Shown: piece after piece, positions 28,108 through 40,100 of the stretch
How the letters are laid out: every line of letters begins with the position of its first letter
Position numbering within the stretch: the first letter of the stretch is position 1
DNA from: Ruminiclostridium josui JCM 17888
GTDB taxonomy: Bacteria; Bacillota; Clostridia; Acetivibrionales; DSM-1351
NCBI RefSeq assembly: GCF_000526495.1
Contig: NZ_JAGE01000001.1
Location: forward strand, 2,074,501 to 2,138,500
Reading direction: 5' to 3'
Length of the DNA: 64,000 nucleotides
Translations under genes and position numbers: made by a program
Notes under the pieces: generated by a model
What the model was told of the DNA's origin: nothing
Seen by the model: only the letters and a program-made list of their open reading frames with translations
The model's database searches: none

Positions 28108-28881
28108 TTATTTAGCTAAACTGTCATTATCCGTATCAGCTTCACCAGTGCTTGATGAATCTCTCAGTATTACAATATCAACTCTTCTATTTTTTGCTCT
28201 GTTAGCATCTGATGTATTCGGAACTAACGGTGAATATTCACCGTATGGAACAGGGTGAATCATCTTTGGGTTAATACCGCCTTTCTCAACCAGAAGCTTC
28301 AAAACATTTATTGCTCTTGCCGCCGACAATTCCCAGTTAGATGCATATAAGGCACTCTTCATTGGAATGTTGTCAGTATGACCTTCTACACGGATATGCT
28401 TGTTTGGAATCTTACTCAGAATATCTTTTCCTATTTTTATTACTGTATCCTGATCTTTTGGCTCTATTACAGCACTTCCGCTTTTAAACAGTATTTTCTC
28501 ATTTATTGTAACAACTATACCGCGTTCCTGCATTGTTACAGCTACGTTTCCTTTTAACCCCTCAGAGTCCACAAGGCCATTTATTTCCTCTTGCAACGCC
28601 TCCATTTGCTGATCTTCAATCTTTGAAGGTATTACGGGAGACGGCATTGTGGCAGGAAAATCAATCAAAGAATTTCCTGAACTGCCACCATGAACTATAG
28701 ACGGTCGTTCTCCATTACCAAAAGCAGAACTCAGAGACTGTGAGAGCTGCTGAAATTTTTCAGAGTTAACCTGGCTCATGGAATACAATATTATAAAGAG
28801 TATTAACAACAAGTTCATAAGGTCAGCATAAGTCAAGAGCCAACGCTCATTATTATCCTTGACAATTTTTTCCTTAGCCAT
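28108..28881 (-). CDS. motB: Flagellar motor stator protein MotB (OmpA-type C-terminus)
   Basis: A 257-aa stator subunit that anchors MotA to peptidoglycan. The N-terminal membrane helix WLLTYADLMNLLLILFIILY (about 14-33) carries the single conserved Asp used for ion conduction. A linker follows, then the OmpA/MotB peptidoglycan-binding domain (about 115-245) with HTDNIPM, NWELSAARAINVLKLL and NRAKNRRVDIVI. It begins two bases after motA, with a ribosome binding site inside the motA end. No flagellar genes other than motAB are in the window. The coupling ion is not determinable. Confidence 0.93.
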   Translation of the reverse strand: MAKEKIVKDNNERWLLTYADLMNLLLILFIILYSMSQVNSEKFQQLSQSLSSAFGNGERPSIVHGGSSGNSLIDFPATMPSPVIPSKIEDQQMEALQEEINGLVDSEGLKGNVAVTMQERGIVVTINEKILFKSGSAVIEPKDQDTVIKIGKDILSKIPNKHIRVEGHTDNIPMKSALYASNWELSAARAINVLKLLVEKGGINPKMIHPVPYGEYSPLVPNTSDANRAKNRRVDIVILRDSSSTGEADTDNDSLAK

Positions 28882-28883
28882 TC

Positions 28884-29684
28884 TTATGCCTCAGCTCCTT
28901 CTTCCGCAGTAGCTGCTGATTTGTTTTTAGCACCGTTTAACTTTTCCATCAGGTTAAGGTTGAGTTTTTCCTTAATAATACGTGGATTTTCTCCGGCCTG
29001 TATGGATAAGAGACCTTCTATTATTATTTCATTAATCATTGTTTCACGTGCTGCTTTAGCCTTTATTTTGGTGCCGAATGGCAACCATACAAGGTTAGCG
29101 AAGGCAACACCGTACATGGTTGCAATAAAAGCACTGGATATTTTAGGTCCAAGTGCTGCGGAATCTGATAAATCTTTGAGGATACTAATCATACCCATAA
29201 CTGTTCCGCAAACTCCCATGGCAGGCCAAGTTCCACCCATTGCCTCAAATATTTTTGCACCTGACTCATAGATTTCAGCCTGAAGTTCAGTTTCTCTTGC
29301 AAGTATATCCTTTATTACTTCAGTTTCGATACCGTCAACAACTAGAGCCAAGCCTTTTCTAATAAGGTCATTCTTATTAGTTTGGGCATCCTGCTCAAGA
29401 CTGAGAAGCCCATCTTTTCTGGCCTTCTCAGATAAATCTGCCAGCTCGTTTATAATATCTATTTCGTTATATTTCTTTTGAATAAACAACATACTTAATG
29501 TCGAAAGCATTTTCTTAACTTCTGATAAAGGAAATGCAACCAGTGTCGCACCAAAACCTCCGATAAAAACAATCAGAAACGGAGCTACTTTGAAAAGGGC
29601 GCCAAGTTGGCCTCCTTCTTCCAAATATCCTGCAATAACCCCACCAAGACCTAGTACCAAACCTACAATGGTTGTAATATCCAT
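28884..29684 (-). CDS. motA: Flagellar motor stator protein MotA
   Basis: A 266-aa membrane protein with four helices (about residues 4-24, 28-50, 145-175, 180-205). The cytoplasmic loop between helices 2 and 3 holds charged stretches used for rotor contact. The conserved ...GGTWPAMGVCGTVMGMISIL segment and the GVAFANLVWLPFGTKIK region mark the MotA/TolQ/ExbB family. Its GTTVIA-like N-terminus (MDITTIVGLVLGLGGVIAGY) is typical. GGAGTGG precedes the ATG. It is the first gene of the motAB operon, transcribed away from the ATP synthase operon. Confidence 0.93.
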   Translation of the reverse strand: MDITTIVGLVLGLGGVIAGYLEEGGQLGALFKVAPFLIVFIGGFGATLVAFPLSEVKKMLSTLSMLFIQKKYNEIDIINELADLSEKARKDGLLSLEQDAQTNKNDLIRKGLALVVDGIETEVIKDILARETELQAEIYESGAKIFEAMGGTWPAMGVCGTVMGMISILKDLSDSAALGPKISSAFIATMYGVAFANLVWLPFGTKIKAKAARETMINEIIIEGLLSIQAGENPRIIKEKLNLNLMEKLNGAKNKSAATAEEGAEA

Positions 29685-29866
29685 AGAATGACCACTCCTG
29701 AATTTTTTGAATTTCTTTTGTGCATTTTTACTAAATTCACTAACCTCATTATAGCACTTTTCAGCAAAGTACCATTGATTTAGCTTTTTTACTATGCTAT
29801 TATTTAATTAATTTCTTACCAACCAATGGTTAATTATCATTGCATGAAGATAATTAACCTAAATAA

Positions 29867-29893
29867 ATATCGTAAATTTTGGCGAAAAACTTA
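29867..29893 (-). promoter_or_regulatory. SigD-like promoter upstream of motAB
   Basis: On the minus strand, TAAG (complement of 29890-29893) and TACGATAT (complement of 29867-29874) are 15 bases apart, close to the SigD consensus TAAA-N15-GCCGATAT (6 of 8 in the -10). Transcription would start near 29860, giving a leader of about 175 nt before motA. motAB belongs to the SigD regulon in many Firmicutes, which supports the call. A SigA-like TATAAT nearer the gene is an alternative. Confidence 0.4.
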
Positions 29894-29933
29894 ACAACTT
29901 TTTATTGAGATTGGCAGAATAAAATAATAATAT

Positions 29934-30332
29934 ATGAGTGATATAATAAAGTTTTTTATAAAAAGGGTTTTTGTTTTATATTTGGTGATACTAATTGCAT
30001 GTTTTTTTGTAAAACGTCATACACTACCAACAATACTTATATTCACCATCAGTGTGATATTTTCAGTGTTGAGATTAGCGGCATTTGATTTTGTATTGAA
30101 GAACTTGTGTAACGGTGTCAAAAAAAAAGTTGCAGTTGCACTTAATTTAGTGCTATATTTATTTAATCTTGGAATTATTACTATCACATTTGTCCTTGCA
30201 TTGAACTTTGGCGTATATACTTTGCTGGCTGCATTGACAGGTACTTTATCGGTTGTGATAGTTATAATGGTGAATACTATAACAGAAACCTTAGGTATTA
30301 CAAAAAATCAGTTTGGAGAGAAGGTGATATAA
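29934..30332 (+). CDS. atpI: ATP synthase subunit I (AtpI-like)
   Basis: A 132-aa protein with four hydrophobic helices (about 12-26, 32-50, 66-88, 92-112), lying directly before atpB with its stop codon overlapping the atpB start (TAATG). AtpI-type proteins assist c-ring assembly. Identification is by size, membrane topology and position, since sequence conservation is low in this family. No Shine-Dalgarno sequence is visible before ATG 29934, unlike the other genes here, so the true start is uncertain. Confidence 0.75.
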   Translation: MSDIIKFFIKRVFVLYLVILIACFFVKRHTLPTILIFTISVIFSVLRLAAFDFVLKNLCNGVKKKVAVALNLVLYLFNLGIITITFVLALNFGVYTLLAALTGTLSVVIVIMVNTITETLGITKNQFGEKVI

Positions 30333-31039
30333 TGGGAGAAAAACTTACTCATGCAATGGAGCCACACAATGCATTTACCATGAATCTGTTTGGACTTAAA
30401 ATTCCCGTTTCTGATCTTGTTGTCACAATGTGGATAATAATGGCTATAATGATCGTTCTTGCTATTGTTTTAACACGTAAACTTTCTTTAATTCCAAATA
30501 AGAGACAGAATATTGCAGAAATAATCGTAGAGTTTATTAATAATATGGTTAAGGATGCAATTCCCCATCACTGGAAAGCATTTGCACCATATCTTGGTAC
30601 TGTTATGTTATTCTTAGTTTTAGCAAATACAGTTTCAATATTTAATATTATTCCTGGAGGAGAAGAAGGCTTTAAATTAAGACCCCCTACAAGAAATATA
30701 AATGTTACTGTATGCTTGGCTGTAATGTCAATTTGTGTAGTGGCTTACGCAGGTATAAGATATAAGGGAGTAGGCGGCTGGATAAAGAGCTTTGCCAAGC
30801 CAACGCCAATTATGCTTCCTTTTAATATTCTTGACTATGTAATAAAGCCGACATCGTTAGCATTACGTCTATTTGGTAATATATTAGGTGCATTTATAGT
30901 TATGGAGCTTATTTATATGGCATTTCCGATATTTGCACCAGCAGTACTAAGCTGTTATTTTGATTTATTTGATGGCATTCTTCAAGCATATGTGTTTATG
31001 TTTTTGACTTCTATATATATTTCAGAGGCATTAGAATAA
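30332..31039 (+). CDS. atpB: F0F1 ATP synthase subunit a
   Basis: A 235-aa membrane stator subunit that forms the ion half-channels with the c-ring. Five to six helices are visible. The essential arginine is in TSLALRLFGNILGAF (nt about 30850-30895), followed by the last helix with its conserved polar residues. Start ATG 30332 overlaps the atpI stop; AAGGTG gives the ribosome binding site. atpE follows after 12 bases. Confidence 0.96.
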   Translation: MGEKLTHAMEPHNAFTMNLFGLKIPVSDLVVTMWIIMAIMIVLAIVLTRKLSLIPNKRQNIAEIIVEFINNMVKDAIPHHWKAFAPYLGTVMLFLVLANTVSIFNIIPGGEEGFKLRPPTRNINVTVCLAVMSICVVAYAGIRYKGVGGWIKSFAKPTPIMLPFNILDYVIKPTSLALRLFGNILGAFIVMELIYMAFPIFAPAVLSCYFDLFDGILQAYVFMFLTSIYISEALE

Positions 31040-31282
<243 letters not shown>

Positions 31283-31326
31283 TAGCAAAGTTTTTTAAGA
31301 GAGAACGGTATATTGTTTTGTACTAG

Positions 31327-31369
31327 GCATATCTGTGAGAGGTGTTAATAATATCTTTCACAGATATGC
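31327..31369 (+). other. Intercistronic RNA hairpin between atpE and atpF
   Basis: GCATATCTGTGA (31327-31338) and TCACAGATATGC (31358-31369) form a perfect 12-bp stem with a 19-base loop, and no T-run follows. It lies in a 194-base gap, by far the largest in this otherwise tight operon. It could protect the upstream atpE message from 3' decay, mark an RNase cut, or act as a partial attenuator to raise c-subunit output. Which of these applies is inference. Confidence 0.7.
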
Positions 31370-31476
31370 AGCAGTAAGTAAATTAATAATAAAGCTTAGT
31401 AATATACTATATATAAATAAGTATTTATTGAGTTGAAATAGAAAAAATACGGGCAGTAATAAGGGGATGTGAGAAC

Positions 31477-31962
31477 ATGTTAAAGCCTGATGGTTATACA
31501 TTTATATTTGTTGCTTTAAACCTGTTAATCTTGTTTTTCTTTATGAGAAAATTCCTCTTTAAACCCATTACAAACCTCATGGAAGAGAGAAAAAGTTCCA
31601 TAGAGCAGGGGTTAAAGGATGCTGAAAATGCAAAGATAGAAGCAGCTGAAGCTCGCAAGAAATATGATGAGCAAATAAAGAACATAAAATTAGATGGCGA
31701 CAAACTATTGAATGAAGCAAGAGCTAAAGCCGCGCGTGAGTATGATGAAATACTGGCAGCTGCAAAAAAAGAAGCTTTAGCAGTGGTAGAAAAAGGTCGC
31801 GAAGAGATTGAACGTGAAAGAGAAGAAATGCTTCGCCAGACAAAGCAGCAGATTGCAGTACTAGCAATTGCAGCAGCAACAAAGTTAGTTCAAGCCAATA
31901 TGGATACCGATGCTAATAAAGCAATGGTAGATAAATTTATAGACGAGGTAGGTGCTATTTGA
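31477..31962 (+). CDS. atpF: F0F1 ATP synthase subunit b
   Basis: A 161-aa peripheral stalk subunit: one N-terminal membrane helix (about 8-27, FIFVALNLLILFFFMRKFLF) and a long charged coiled coil to the end, rich in Glu, Lys and Ala. AAGGGGATG is the ribosome binding region. Its stop TGA overlaps the atpH start in a TGATG arrangement, showing translational coupling. Length is standard. Confidence 0.95.
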   Translation: MLKPDGYTFIFVALNLLILFFFMRKFLFKPITNLMEERKSSIEQGLKDAENAKIEAAEARKKYDEQIKNIKLDGDKLLNEARAKAAREYDEILAAAKKEALAVVEKGREEIEREREEMLRQTKQQIAVLAIAAATKLVQANMDTDANKAMVDKFIDEVGAI

Positions 31963-32489
31963 TGCCACTTGTTGAAAAAAGGTATGCACAGGCACTGTTG
32001 CAATTGTCAGGTTCAAATATTAATTCCGTAATAGAGGAATTTGGAGATTTTATCAATTTATTTAATACTGATAAGGACTTCAGAGACTTTTTGAATAACC
32101 CTGTTGTTAAAACCGATAAGAAACAGGCTCTTGTCAAAAATGTATTTACCGGGCGATTAAGTAAAAATCTCCTTAACTTGGTATTACTTCTGATTTCCAA
32201 AAAGAGAACATCTGAAATACCCGGAATATACAACCAGTTTGTCCAAATGGCAAATGAAACGTCAAATGTTCTGGATATGAAGATAATAATGGCTGCTCCA
32301 TTGGATGAAGTACAATTGGAGGCTGTAAGGCAAAAGTTTAGAATGAAATATAATGCAGTAGCAGTAAATTCCACTGAAATCGTAGATGAATCACTTATTG
32401 GTGGCATAAAGGTGATTATAGGTGATAAGGTTTACGATGGGAGTGTAAAAGGCAGGATAGAATCATTAACTGAGATAGTCAGTGTTTAG
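31962..32489 (+). CDS. atpH: F0F1 ATP synthase subunit delta
   Basis: A 175-aa stalk subunit that links b to the alpha3beta3 head. The N-terminal six-helix domain begins [14 protein letters not shown], and the C-terminal conserved segment is [20 protein letters not shown], typical of OSCP/delta. ATG 31962 overlaps the atpF stop; an in-frame TTG at 31959 is less likely. atpA begins after 32 bases. Confidence 0.95.
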   Translation: MPLVEKRYAQALLQLSGSNINSVIEEFGDFINLFNTDKDFRDFLNNPVVKTDKKQALVKNVFTGRLSKNLLNLVLLLISKKRTSEIPGIYNQFVQMANETSNVLDMKIIMAAPLDEVQLEAVRQKFRMKYNAVAVNSTEIVDESLIGGIKVIIGDKVYDGSVKGRIESLTEIVSV

Positions 32490-32521
32490 CTGACGGTATC
32501 GGAACATATGGGGTGAGAAAC

Positions 32522-34030
32522 ATGAGTCTTAGACCAGAAGAAATAAGCTCAATTATAAAGCAGCAGATTGAAAATTATGATACTGCTGTAAAGACTGATG
32601 ATGTTGGATATGTTCTTCAGTCGGGAGATAATATTGCGAGAATATACGGACTTAAATCATGTATGTCCGGCGAGCTTTTACAATTTGAAAATGATGTATT
32701 TGGTATGGCTCTCAATCTCGAAGAAGATAACGTGGGATGTGTTGTTCTGGGAGATGACAGAGGAATAAAGGAAGGCTCAACGGTTAAAAGAACAGGAAAG
32801 ACTGTTCAGGTTCCGGTGGGACAAAGCCTTATCGGGAGAGTTGTCAGTCCTCTTGGAAAACCGTTGGATGGAAAAGGAGATATTGTAGCAGAAGAATATC
32901 GTCCTGTTGAGTTTACGGCTCCCGGTGTTATTGACAGAAAGAGTGTTAACAAGCCACTTCAGACAGGTATTATGGCACTTGATGCCTTGATTCCAATTGG
33001 AAGGGGACAAAGAGAGCTTATAATTGGAGACAGGCAGACTGGTAAAACGGCTATAGCTGTAGATACTATTATCAATCAAAAAGGCAAAGATGTTATTTGT
33101 GTTTATGTAGCAATTGGACAAAAGGCATCTACTATTACAGGTATTGTAAATACTCTGGAAAAATTCGGAGCAATGGAATATTCTATTGTTGTATCATCAA
33201 CGGCAAGCAACCCTTCATCGGTTCAGTATCTTGCGCCTTATGCAGGATGCGCTATTGCAGAGGATTTTATGTACAGATATCATAAAGATGTTTTAATAAT
33301 TTATGATGATTTGTCCAAGCATGCAGTTGCTTACAGAGCAATGTCCCTTCTGCTGAAAAGACCACCTGGAAGAGAAGCTTATCCCGGAGATGTTTTTTAT
33401 TTGCACTCAAGACTACTTGAAAGAGCAGCAAAACTTAGCGATGAACTGGGTGGAGGTTCAATTACCGCACTGCCTATCATTGAAACACTTGCGGGAGACG
33501 TTTCGGCATATATTCCAACCAATGTTATTTCCATAACTGACGGTCAGATATATCTGGAGTCTGAATTGTTCCATTCAGGACAAAGACCAGCTGTTAACGT
33601 TGGATTATCAGTTTCCAGGGTTGGAGGTTCTGCTCAGATAAAAGCTATGAGAAAAATTGCAGGTCCTTTGAGAATAAACCTTGCACAGTACAGAGAACTT
33701 GAAGCATTTGCTCAGTTTGGCTCAGACCTTGATAAATCCACAAGAGACAAGCTCACTCAGGGGGAACGTCTTGTAGAGACACTAAAACAACCTCTGTATG
33801 CAACATTGCCAGTTGAAGAGCAGGTTCTAATACTGTATGGGGCTACAAATAACTATCTTATGGACTTACCTGTTAACAAGGTTAGAAAATTTAATCAGGA
33901 ATTTGTGGCGTATGTAAAAGAGAAGTACCCTGGAATCCTGACCAGTATTGCCGAAACAGGAGATATAAGCGATGAAATTTCAAAGCTTATGAAGACTGCG
34001 GCAGATGAGTTTAAAGCTCAATTTGTTTAA
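32522..34030 (+). CDS. atpA: F0F1 ATP synthase subunit alpha
   Basis: A 502-aa head subunit. The non-catalytic nucleotide-binding site has Walker [10 protein letters not shown], and the signature [21 protein letters not shown] is complete. ATG 32522 is preferred over the in-frame GTG 32513, because GGGGTGAGA supplies the ribosome binding site for the ATG. Full length, no anomalies. An 8-bp hairpin lies in the gap before atpG. Confidence 0.97.
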   Translation: MSLRPEEISSIIKQQIENYDTAVKTDDVGYVLQSGDNIARIYGLKSCMSGELLQFENDVFGMALNLEEDNVGCVVLGDDRGIKEGSTVKRTGKTVQVPVGQSLIGRVVSPLGKPLDGKGDIVAEEYRPVEFTAPGVIDRKSVNKPLQTGIMALDALIPIGRGQRELIIGDRQTGKTAIAVDTIINQKGKDVICVYVAIGQKASTITGIVNTLEKFGAMEYSIVVSSTASNPSSVQYLAPYAGCAIAEDFMYRYHKDVLIIYDDLSKHAVAYRAMSLLLKRPPGREAYPGDVFYLHSRLLERAAKLSDELGGGSITALPIIETLAGDVSAYIPTNVISITDGQIYLESELFHSGQRPAVNVGLSVSRVGGSAQIKAMRKIAGPLRINLAQYRELEAFAQFGSDLDKSTRDKLTQGERLVETLKQPLYATLPVEEQVLILYGATNNYLMDLPVNKVRKFNQEFVAYVKEKYPGILTSIAETGDISDEISKLMKTAADEFKAQFV

Positions 34031-34040
34031 ATTAATTAAA

Positions 34041-34071
34041 GCTTATCTAAACAACAACACAGCAGATAAGC
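34041..34071 (+). other. Small hairpin between atpA and atpG
   Basis: GCTTATCT (34041-34048) pairs with AGATAAGC (34064-34071) across a 15-base loop. The downstream sequence (AGTATAATTATATTTTT) is A/T-rich and includes a TATAAT at 34074-34079. It could be a weak processing or attenuation element; it is not a strong terminator. Confidence 0.4.
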
Positions 34072-34122
34072 AGTATAATTATATTTTTGTCATGCTGTGG
34101 GACAGAAACGGCGGGTTATCAT

Positions 34123-35007
34123 ATGGCAAATAATATGCGTGAAATTAAATCACGTATCAAAAGTATAAATCAGATGAGACAAATTACTAAGGCCATGAAG
34201 TTGATATCGGCGTCAAAACTAAAAAAAGCCAGAACACAGTTGGAAGAGACACTTCCGTACTTTAACAAGGTCAGAGAAACCATAGCCGACATTCTTGCAC
34301 ATAGTGCCGAGGTTGAAAGCAGGTTTTTTGATATAAGAAAAGAGAAGGAAGGTAAAAAGAAAGCATATATTGTTATGACAGGTGACAAGGGGTTAGCGGG
34401 AGGTTACAATAGTAACATTCTAAAGCTGACAGAACGTGAAATCGGTGATAACAAAGAAAATGCTTTGCTTCTGGTAGCAGGTACTACGGGAAGGTCTTAC
34501 TTTACCAGAAAGGGATACCATGTCCACACTGAATTTGATTATGCAGTTCAGAATCCTACAGTGTTCAGGGCAAGGGAAATTACAGAGATTATACTTGATT
34601 TATACAATAAGCAGGAAGTTGATGAGGTATATATAGCTTATACCCAAATGATATCGGCTATATCTTTGGAGCCAAGGTTATTAAAGCTTCTACCAATTGA
34701 AATCAGTGCTCTACGTGAGGATGTAAAGGCTGATGAGATTGTATTGGATCAGAAGTTTAAATATGAACCGTCAGAACAAGAAGTTCTTGATGTTCTTATT
34801 CCTAAGTATATAAAAGGTATTATGTACGGCACCTTTGTTGAAGCTTTTACAAGTGAACAGAATGCCCGTATGACTGCAATGGATAATGCAACTAAAAATG
34901 CAGATGAAATGCTGCAAAAGTTGAATCTGTATTACAATAGAGCGAGACAGGCAGCTATAACTCAGGAGATTTCTGAAATTATTGGCGGTGCCTCAGCTTT
35001 AAAATAG
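34123..35007 (+). CDS. atpG: F0F1 ATP synthase subunit gamma
   Basis: A 294-aa central shaft subunit. The N-terminal helix MREIKSRIKSINQMRQITKA and the C-terminal helix with RARQAAITQEISEIIGGASAL are the conserved ends that pass through the head. The frame is open back to a TTG at 34087, but homology begins at the ATG 34123 region (MANNMREIKSRI), so the upstream 12 residues are rejected. The ribosome binding site for 34123 (GGCGGG) is weak. Function is complete by sequence. Confidence 0.95.
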   Translation: MANNMREIKSRIKSINQMRQITKAMKLISASKLKKARTQLEETLPYFNKVRETIADILAHSAEVESRFFDIRKEKEGKKKAYIVMTGDKGLAGGYNSNILKLTEREIGDNKENALLLVAGTTGRSYFTRKGYHVHTEFDYAVQNPTVFRAREITEIILDLYNKQEVDEVYIAYTQMISAISLEPRLLKLLPIEISALREDVKADEIVLDQKFKYEPSEQEVLDVLIPKYIKGIMYGTFVEAFTSEQNARMTAMDNATKNADEMLQKLNLYYNRARQAAITQEISEIIGGASALK

Positions 35008-35030
35008 AAATAGAGGACAAAATTTACTAA

Positions 35031-36464
<1,434 letters not shown>

Positions 36465-36519
36465 TCCCCTGATTTAATGCATTTTAAGCCGGTATATGGC
36501 TTATGGAGGTTAAAAAGAC

Positions 36520-36924
36520 ATGGCCACATTTTTTTTAGAGGTATTAACACCTGATAGAAAGTTTTTTTCAGGAGAGGCAGAGTGTGTAATATTTAAATCC
36601 AGTGATGGCGAGATGGGCGTTTTGGCAAAACATGCACCCACAGTTTCAGCTGTAAGCGTCGGACCTCTCAGAATCAATGCTCAGGGTAAGTGGATTGAGG
36701 CAGTTGTTACCGAAGGGTTTGCAAAGATTATGCCCGACAAGGTTGTTATACTTACCGATACGGCCGAATACCCGGAAGAAATAGATATTAACAGAGCCAA
36801 GGCTGCAAAACAGCGTGCTGAGGAACGGCTTCAGAAGAAACTCAGTCAATTGGAATATATGAGATCAAAAGCAGCTCTTGCGAGAGCGATGGCACGTTTG
36901 AATGCAACAAACAAGAGAAGTTAA
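36520..36924 (+). CDS. atpC: F0F1 ATP synthase subunit epsilon
   Basis: A 134-aa rotor subunit: an N-terminal ten-strand beta sandwich (1-85; LEVLTPDRKFFSGEAECV, DGEMGVLAKHAP) and a C-terminal helical hairpin (about 90-134) that can inhibit ATP hydrolysis. GGAGG precedes the ATG by 11 bases. It closes the atp operon and is followed by a terminator. Subunit order atpIBEFHAGDC is the standard bacterial order. Confidence 0.95.
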   Translation: MATFFLEVLTPDRKFFSGEAECVIFKSSDGEMGVLAKHAPTVSAVSVGPLRINAQGKWIEAVVTEGFAKIMPDKVVILTDTAEYPEEIDINRAKAAKQRAEERLQKKLSQLEYMRSKAALARAMARLNATNKRS

Positions 36925-36939
36925 ATATTAAAGTTATTT

Positions 36940-36989
36940 TAAGAGCCTATACCGGATTTTTAAATAAATCTGGCATAGGCTCTTTTGTT
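36940..36989 (+). terminator. Terminator of the atp operon
   Basis: AAGAGCCTATACCGGATTT (36941-36959) pairs with AAATCTGGCATAGGCTCTT (36966-36984) with few mismatches, followed by TTTTG. It is a strong, long stem. Confidence 0.88.
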
Positions 36990-37083
36990 TACGTAACTTC
37001 AGTTTTTCGACATGCAAATATAGAACTAATGCTAAATAATAGTATATTTCAAATAAAAAAGTCGTAATATAGCGAAATTTGTA

Positions 37084-37111
37084 TAAAGTAAAAGAATAAT
37101 TTGGGCGATAT
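37084..37111 (+). promoter_or_regulatory. SigD-like promoter before the repeat-protein gene
   Basis: TAAA (37084-37087) and GGCGATAT (37104-37111) are 16 bases apart, matching TAAA-N15/16-GCCGATAT at all but one position. The same layout with the same 16-base spacer occurs before the genes at 40798 and 57525. Transcription would begin about 37118, 50 bases before the ATG. Confidence 0.55.
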
Positions 37112-37168
37112 ATATTAAAGGAAGATTAAAATTATTTATTAATCACATTAACAAGGAGGTTAAATGGT

Positions 37169-40100
37169 ATGAAATCTAAGTTTAGAGTTCAAAGTATTTT
37201 GGTTGCAGCAGCTTTATTTTTATCAACAACAAATGTAGCATTAGCCGATGGTATATCACCAAAGCCTGATGAAGCAAATATTACAGTAACCAACAATGCT
37301 GGTATAGCTGATACCGTTAAAGTAACATCATTATCAGCAGGTGACGTAGTAAGAGTATATAGCCCAAAAACACAAATAGGTACTGCAACTGTATTGTCAG
37401 GGAAGACAGAAGTTATAGTAAGTATTCCTCAAATAGGTACTGAAGCAGGTGTTGTGTATGTATCAGTAACTAATGTTGGTAGTTTGGAGAGCGATAAGGT
37501 TGAAAAAGCATACATAGCTGAAGCAACAACTACAGCACCTGAGGCAGATAATATTACAGTAAAAAACAACGTAACAGGAAAATCAGATACTGTAGTAGTA
37601 ACTGGACTTGAAGCAGGAGATGTAGTAAAAGTATACAGGGATGAAACAGTAACAACAACATTGGGAACAGCAACAGTAGCATCAGGAAAAACAGAAGCTA
37701 CAGTAACAATCCAACAGCTTGGAGTAGAAGAAGGAAGTGTGTTTGTAACAGTAACATCTCCAGGTAAGAAAGAAAGTACAAGAGTAGAAAAAGAATACGA
37801 AGCAGAAGAAGTAACAGATGCAATAGAAGCTGACGTAGTAACAGTAACAAATAATGCAGGAAAAGCAGATACTGTAGTAGTAACTGGACTTACCGCGGGA
37901 GATATAGTAAAGGTATACAAAGACGAAACAACAAAGACAGCATTAGGAACAGCAACAGTAGCAACAGGAAAAACAGAGGCTACAGTTAGCATAACCCAGT
38001 TAGGAACAGAAGCTGGAAAGGTATATGTAACAGTAACAAGTGCAGGTAAATTGGAAAGTACAAGAACAGAAGTATCATATGCAGAAGAAGCAACAACTAC
38101 AGCACCTGAGGCAGATAATATTACAGTAAAAAACAACGTAACAGGAAAATCAGATACTGTAGTAGTAACTGGACTTGAAGCAGGAGATGTAGTAAAAGTA
38201 TACAGGGATGAAACAGTAACAACAACATTGGGAACAGCAACAGTAGCATCAGGAAAAACAGAAGCTACAGTAACAATCCAACAGCTTGGAGTAGAAGAAG
38301 GAAGTGTGTTTGTATCACTAACATCCCTAGGTAAGAAAGAAAGTACAAGAGTAGAAAAAGAATACGAAGCAGAAGAAGTAACAGATGCAATAGAAGCTGA
38401 CGTAGTAACAGTAACAAATAATGCAGGAAAAGCAGATACTGTAGTAGTAACTGGACTTACCGCGGGAGATATAGTAAAGGTATACAAAGACGAAACAACA
38501 AAGACAGCATTAGGAACAGCAACAGTAGCAACAGGAAAAACAGAGGCTACAGTTAGCATAACCCAGTTAGGAACAGAAGCTGGAAAGGTATATGTAACAG
38601 TAACAAGTGCAGGTAAATTGGAAAGTACAAGAACAGAAGTATCATATGCAGAAGAAGCAACAACTACAGCACCTGAGGCAGATAATATTACAGTAAAAAA
38701 CAACGTAACAGGAAAATCAGATACTGTAGTAGTAACTGGACTTGAAGCAGGAGATGTAGTAAAGGTATACAGAGATGGAACAGTAACAACAACATTGGGA
38801 ACAGCAACAGTAGCAACAGGAAAAACAGAAGCTACAGTAACAATCCAACAGCTTGGAGCAGACGAAGGAAGTGTGTTTGTAACAGTAACATCTCCAGGTA
38901 AGAAAGAAAGTACAAGAGTGGAAAAAGAATACGAAGCAGAAGAAGTAACAGATGCAATAGAAGCTGACGTAGTAACAGTAACAAATAATGCAGGAAAAGC
39001 AGATACTGTAGTAGTAACTGGACTTACCGCAGGAGATATAGTAAAGGTATACAAAGACGAAACAACAAAGACAGCATTAGGAACAGCAACAGTAGCAACA
39101 GGAAAAACAGAGGCTACAGTTAGCATAACCCAGTTAGGAACAGAAGCTGGAAAGGTATATGTAACAGTAACAAGTGCAGGTAAACTGGAAAGTACAAGAA
39201 CAGAAGTATCATATGCAGAAGAAGCAACAACTACAGCACCTGAGGCAGATAATATTACAGTAAAAAACAACGTAACAGGAAAAGCAGATACTGTAGTAGT
39301 AACTGGACTTGAAGCAGGAGATGTAGTAAAGGTATACAGAGATGGAACAGTAACAACAACATTGGGAACAGCAACAGTAGCAACAGGAAAAACAGAAGCT
39401 ACAGTAACAATCCAACAGCTTGGGGTAGAAGAAGGAAGTGTGTTTGTAACAGTAACATCTCCAGGTAAGAAAGAAAGTACAAGAGTAGAAAAAGAATACG
39501 AAGCAGAAGAAGTAACAGATGCAATAGAAGCTGACGTAGTAACAGTAACAAATAATGCAGGAAAAGCAGATACTGTAGTAGTAACTGGACTTACCGCGGG
39601 AGATATAGTAAAGGTATACAAAGACGAAACAACAAAGACAGCATTAGGAACAGCAACAGTAGCAACAGGAAAAACAGAGGCTACAGTTAGCATAACCCAG
39701 TTAGGAACAGAAGCTGGAAAGGTATATGTAACAGTAACAAGTGCAGGTAAACTGGAAAGTACAAGAACAGAAGTATCATATGCAGAAGAAGCAACAACTA
39801 CAGCACCTGAGGCAGATAATATTACAGTAAAAAACAACGTAACAGGAAAAGCAGATACTGTAGTAGTAACTGGACTTGAAGCAGGAGATGTAGTAAAGGT
39901 ATACAGAGATGGAACAGTAACAACAACATTGGGAACAGCAACAGTAGCAACAGGAAAAACAGAAGCTACAGTAACAATCCAACAGCTTGGGGTAGAAGAA
40001 GGAAGTGTGTTTGTAACAGTAACATCTCCAGGTAAGAAAGAAAGTACAAGAGTAGAAAAAGAATACGAAGCAGAAGAAGTAACAGATGCAATAGAAGCTG

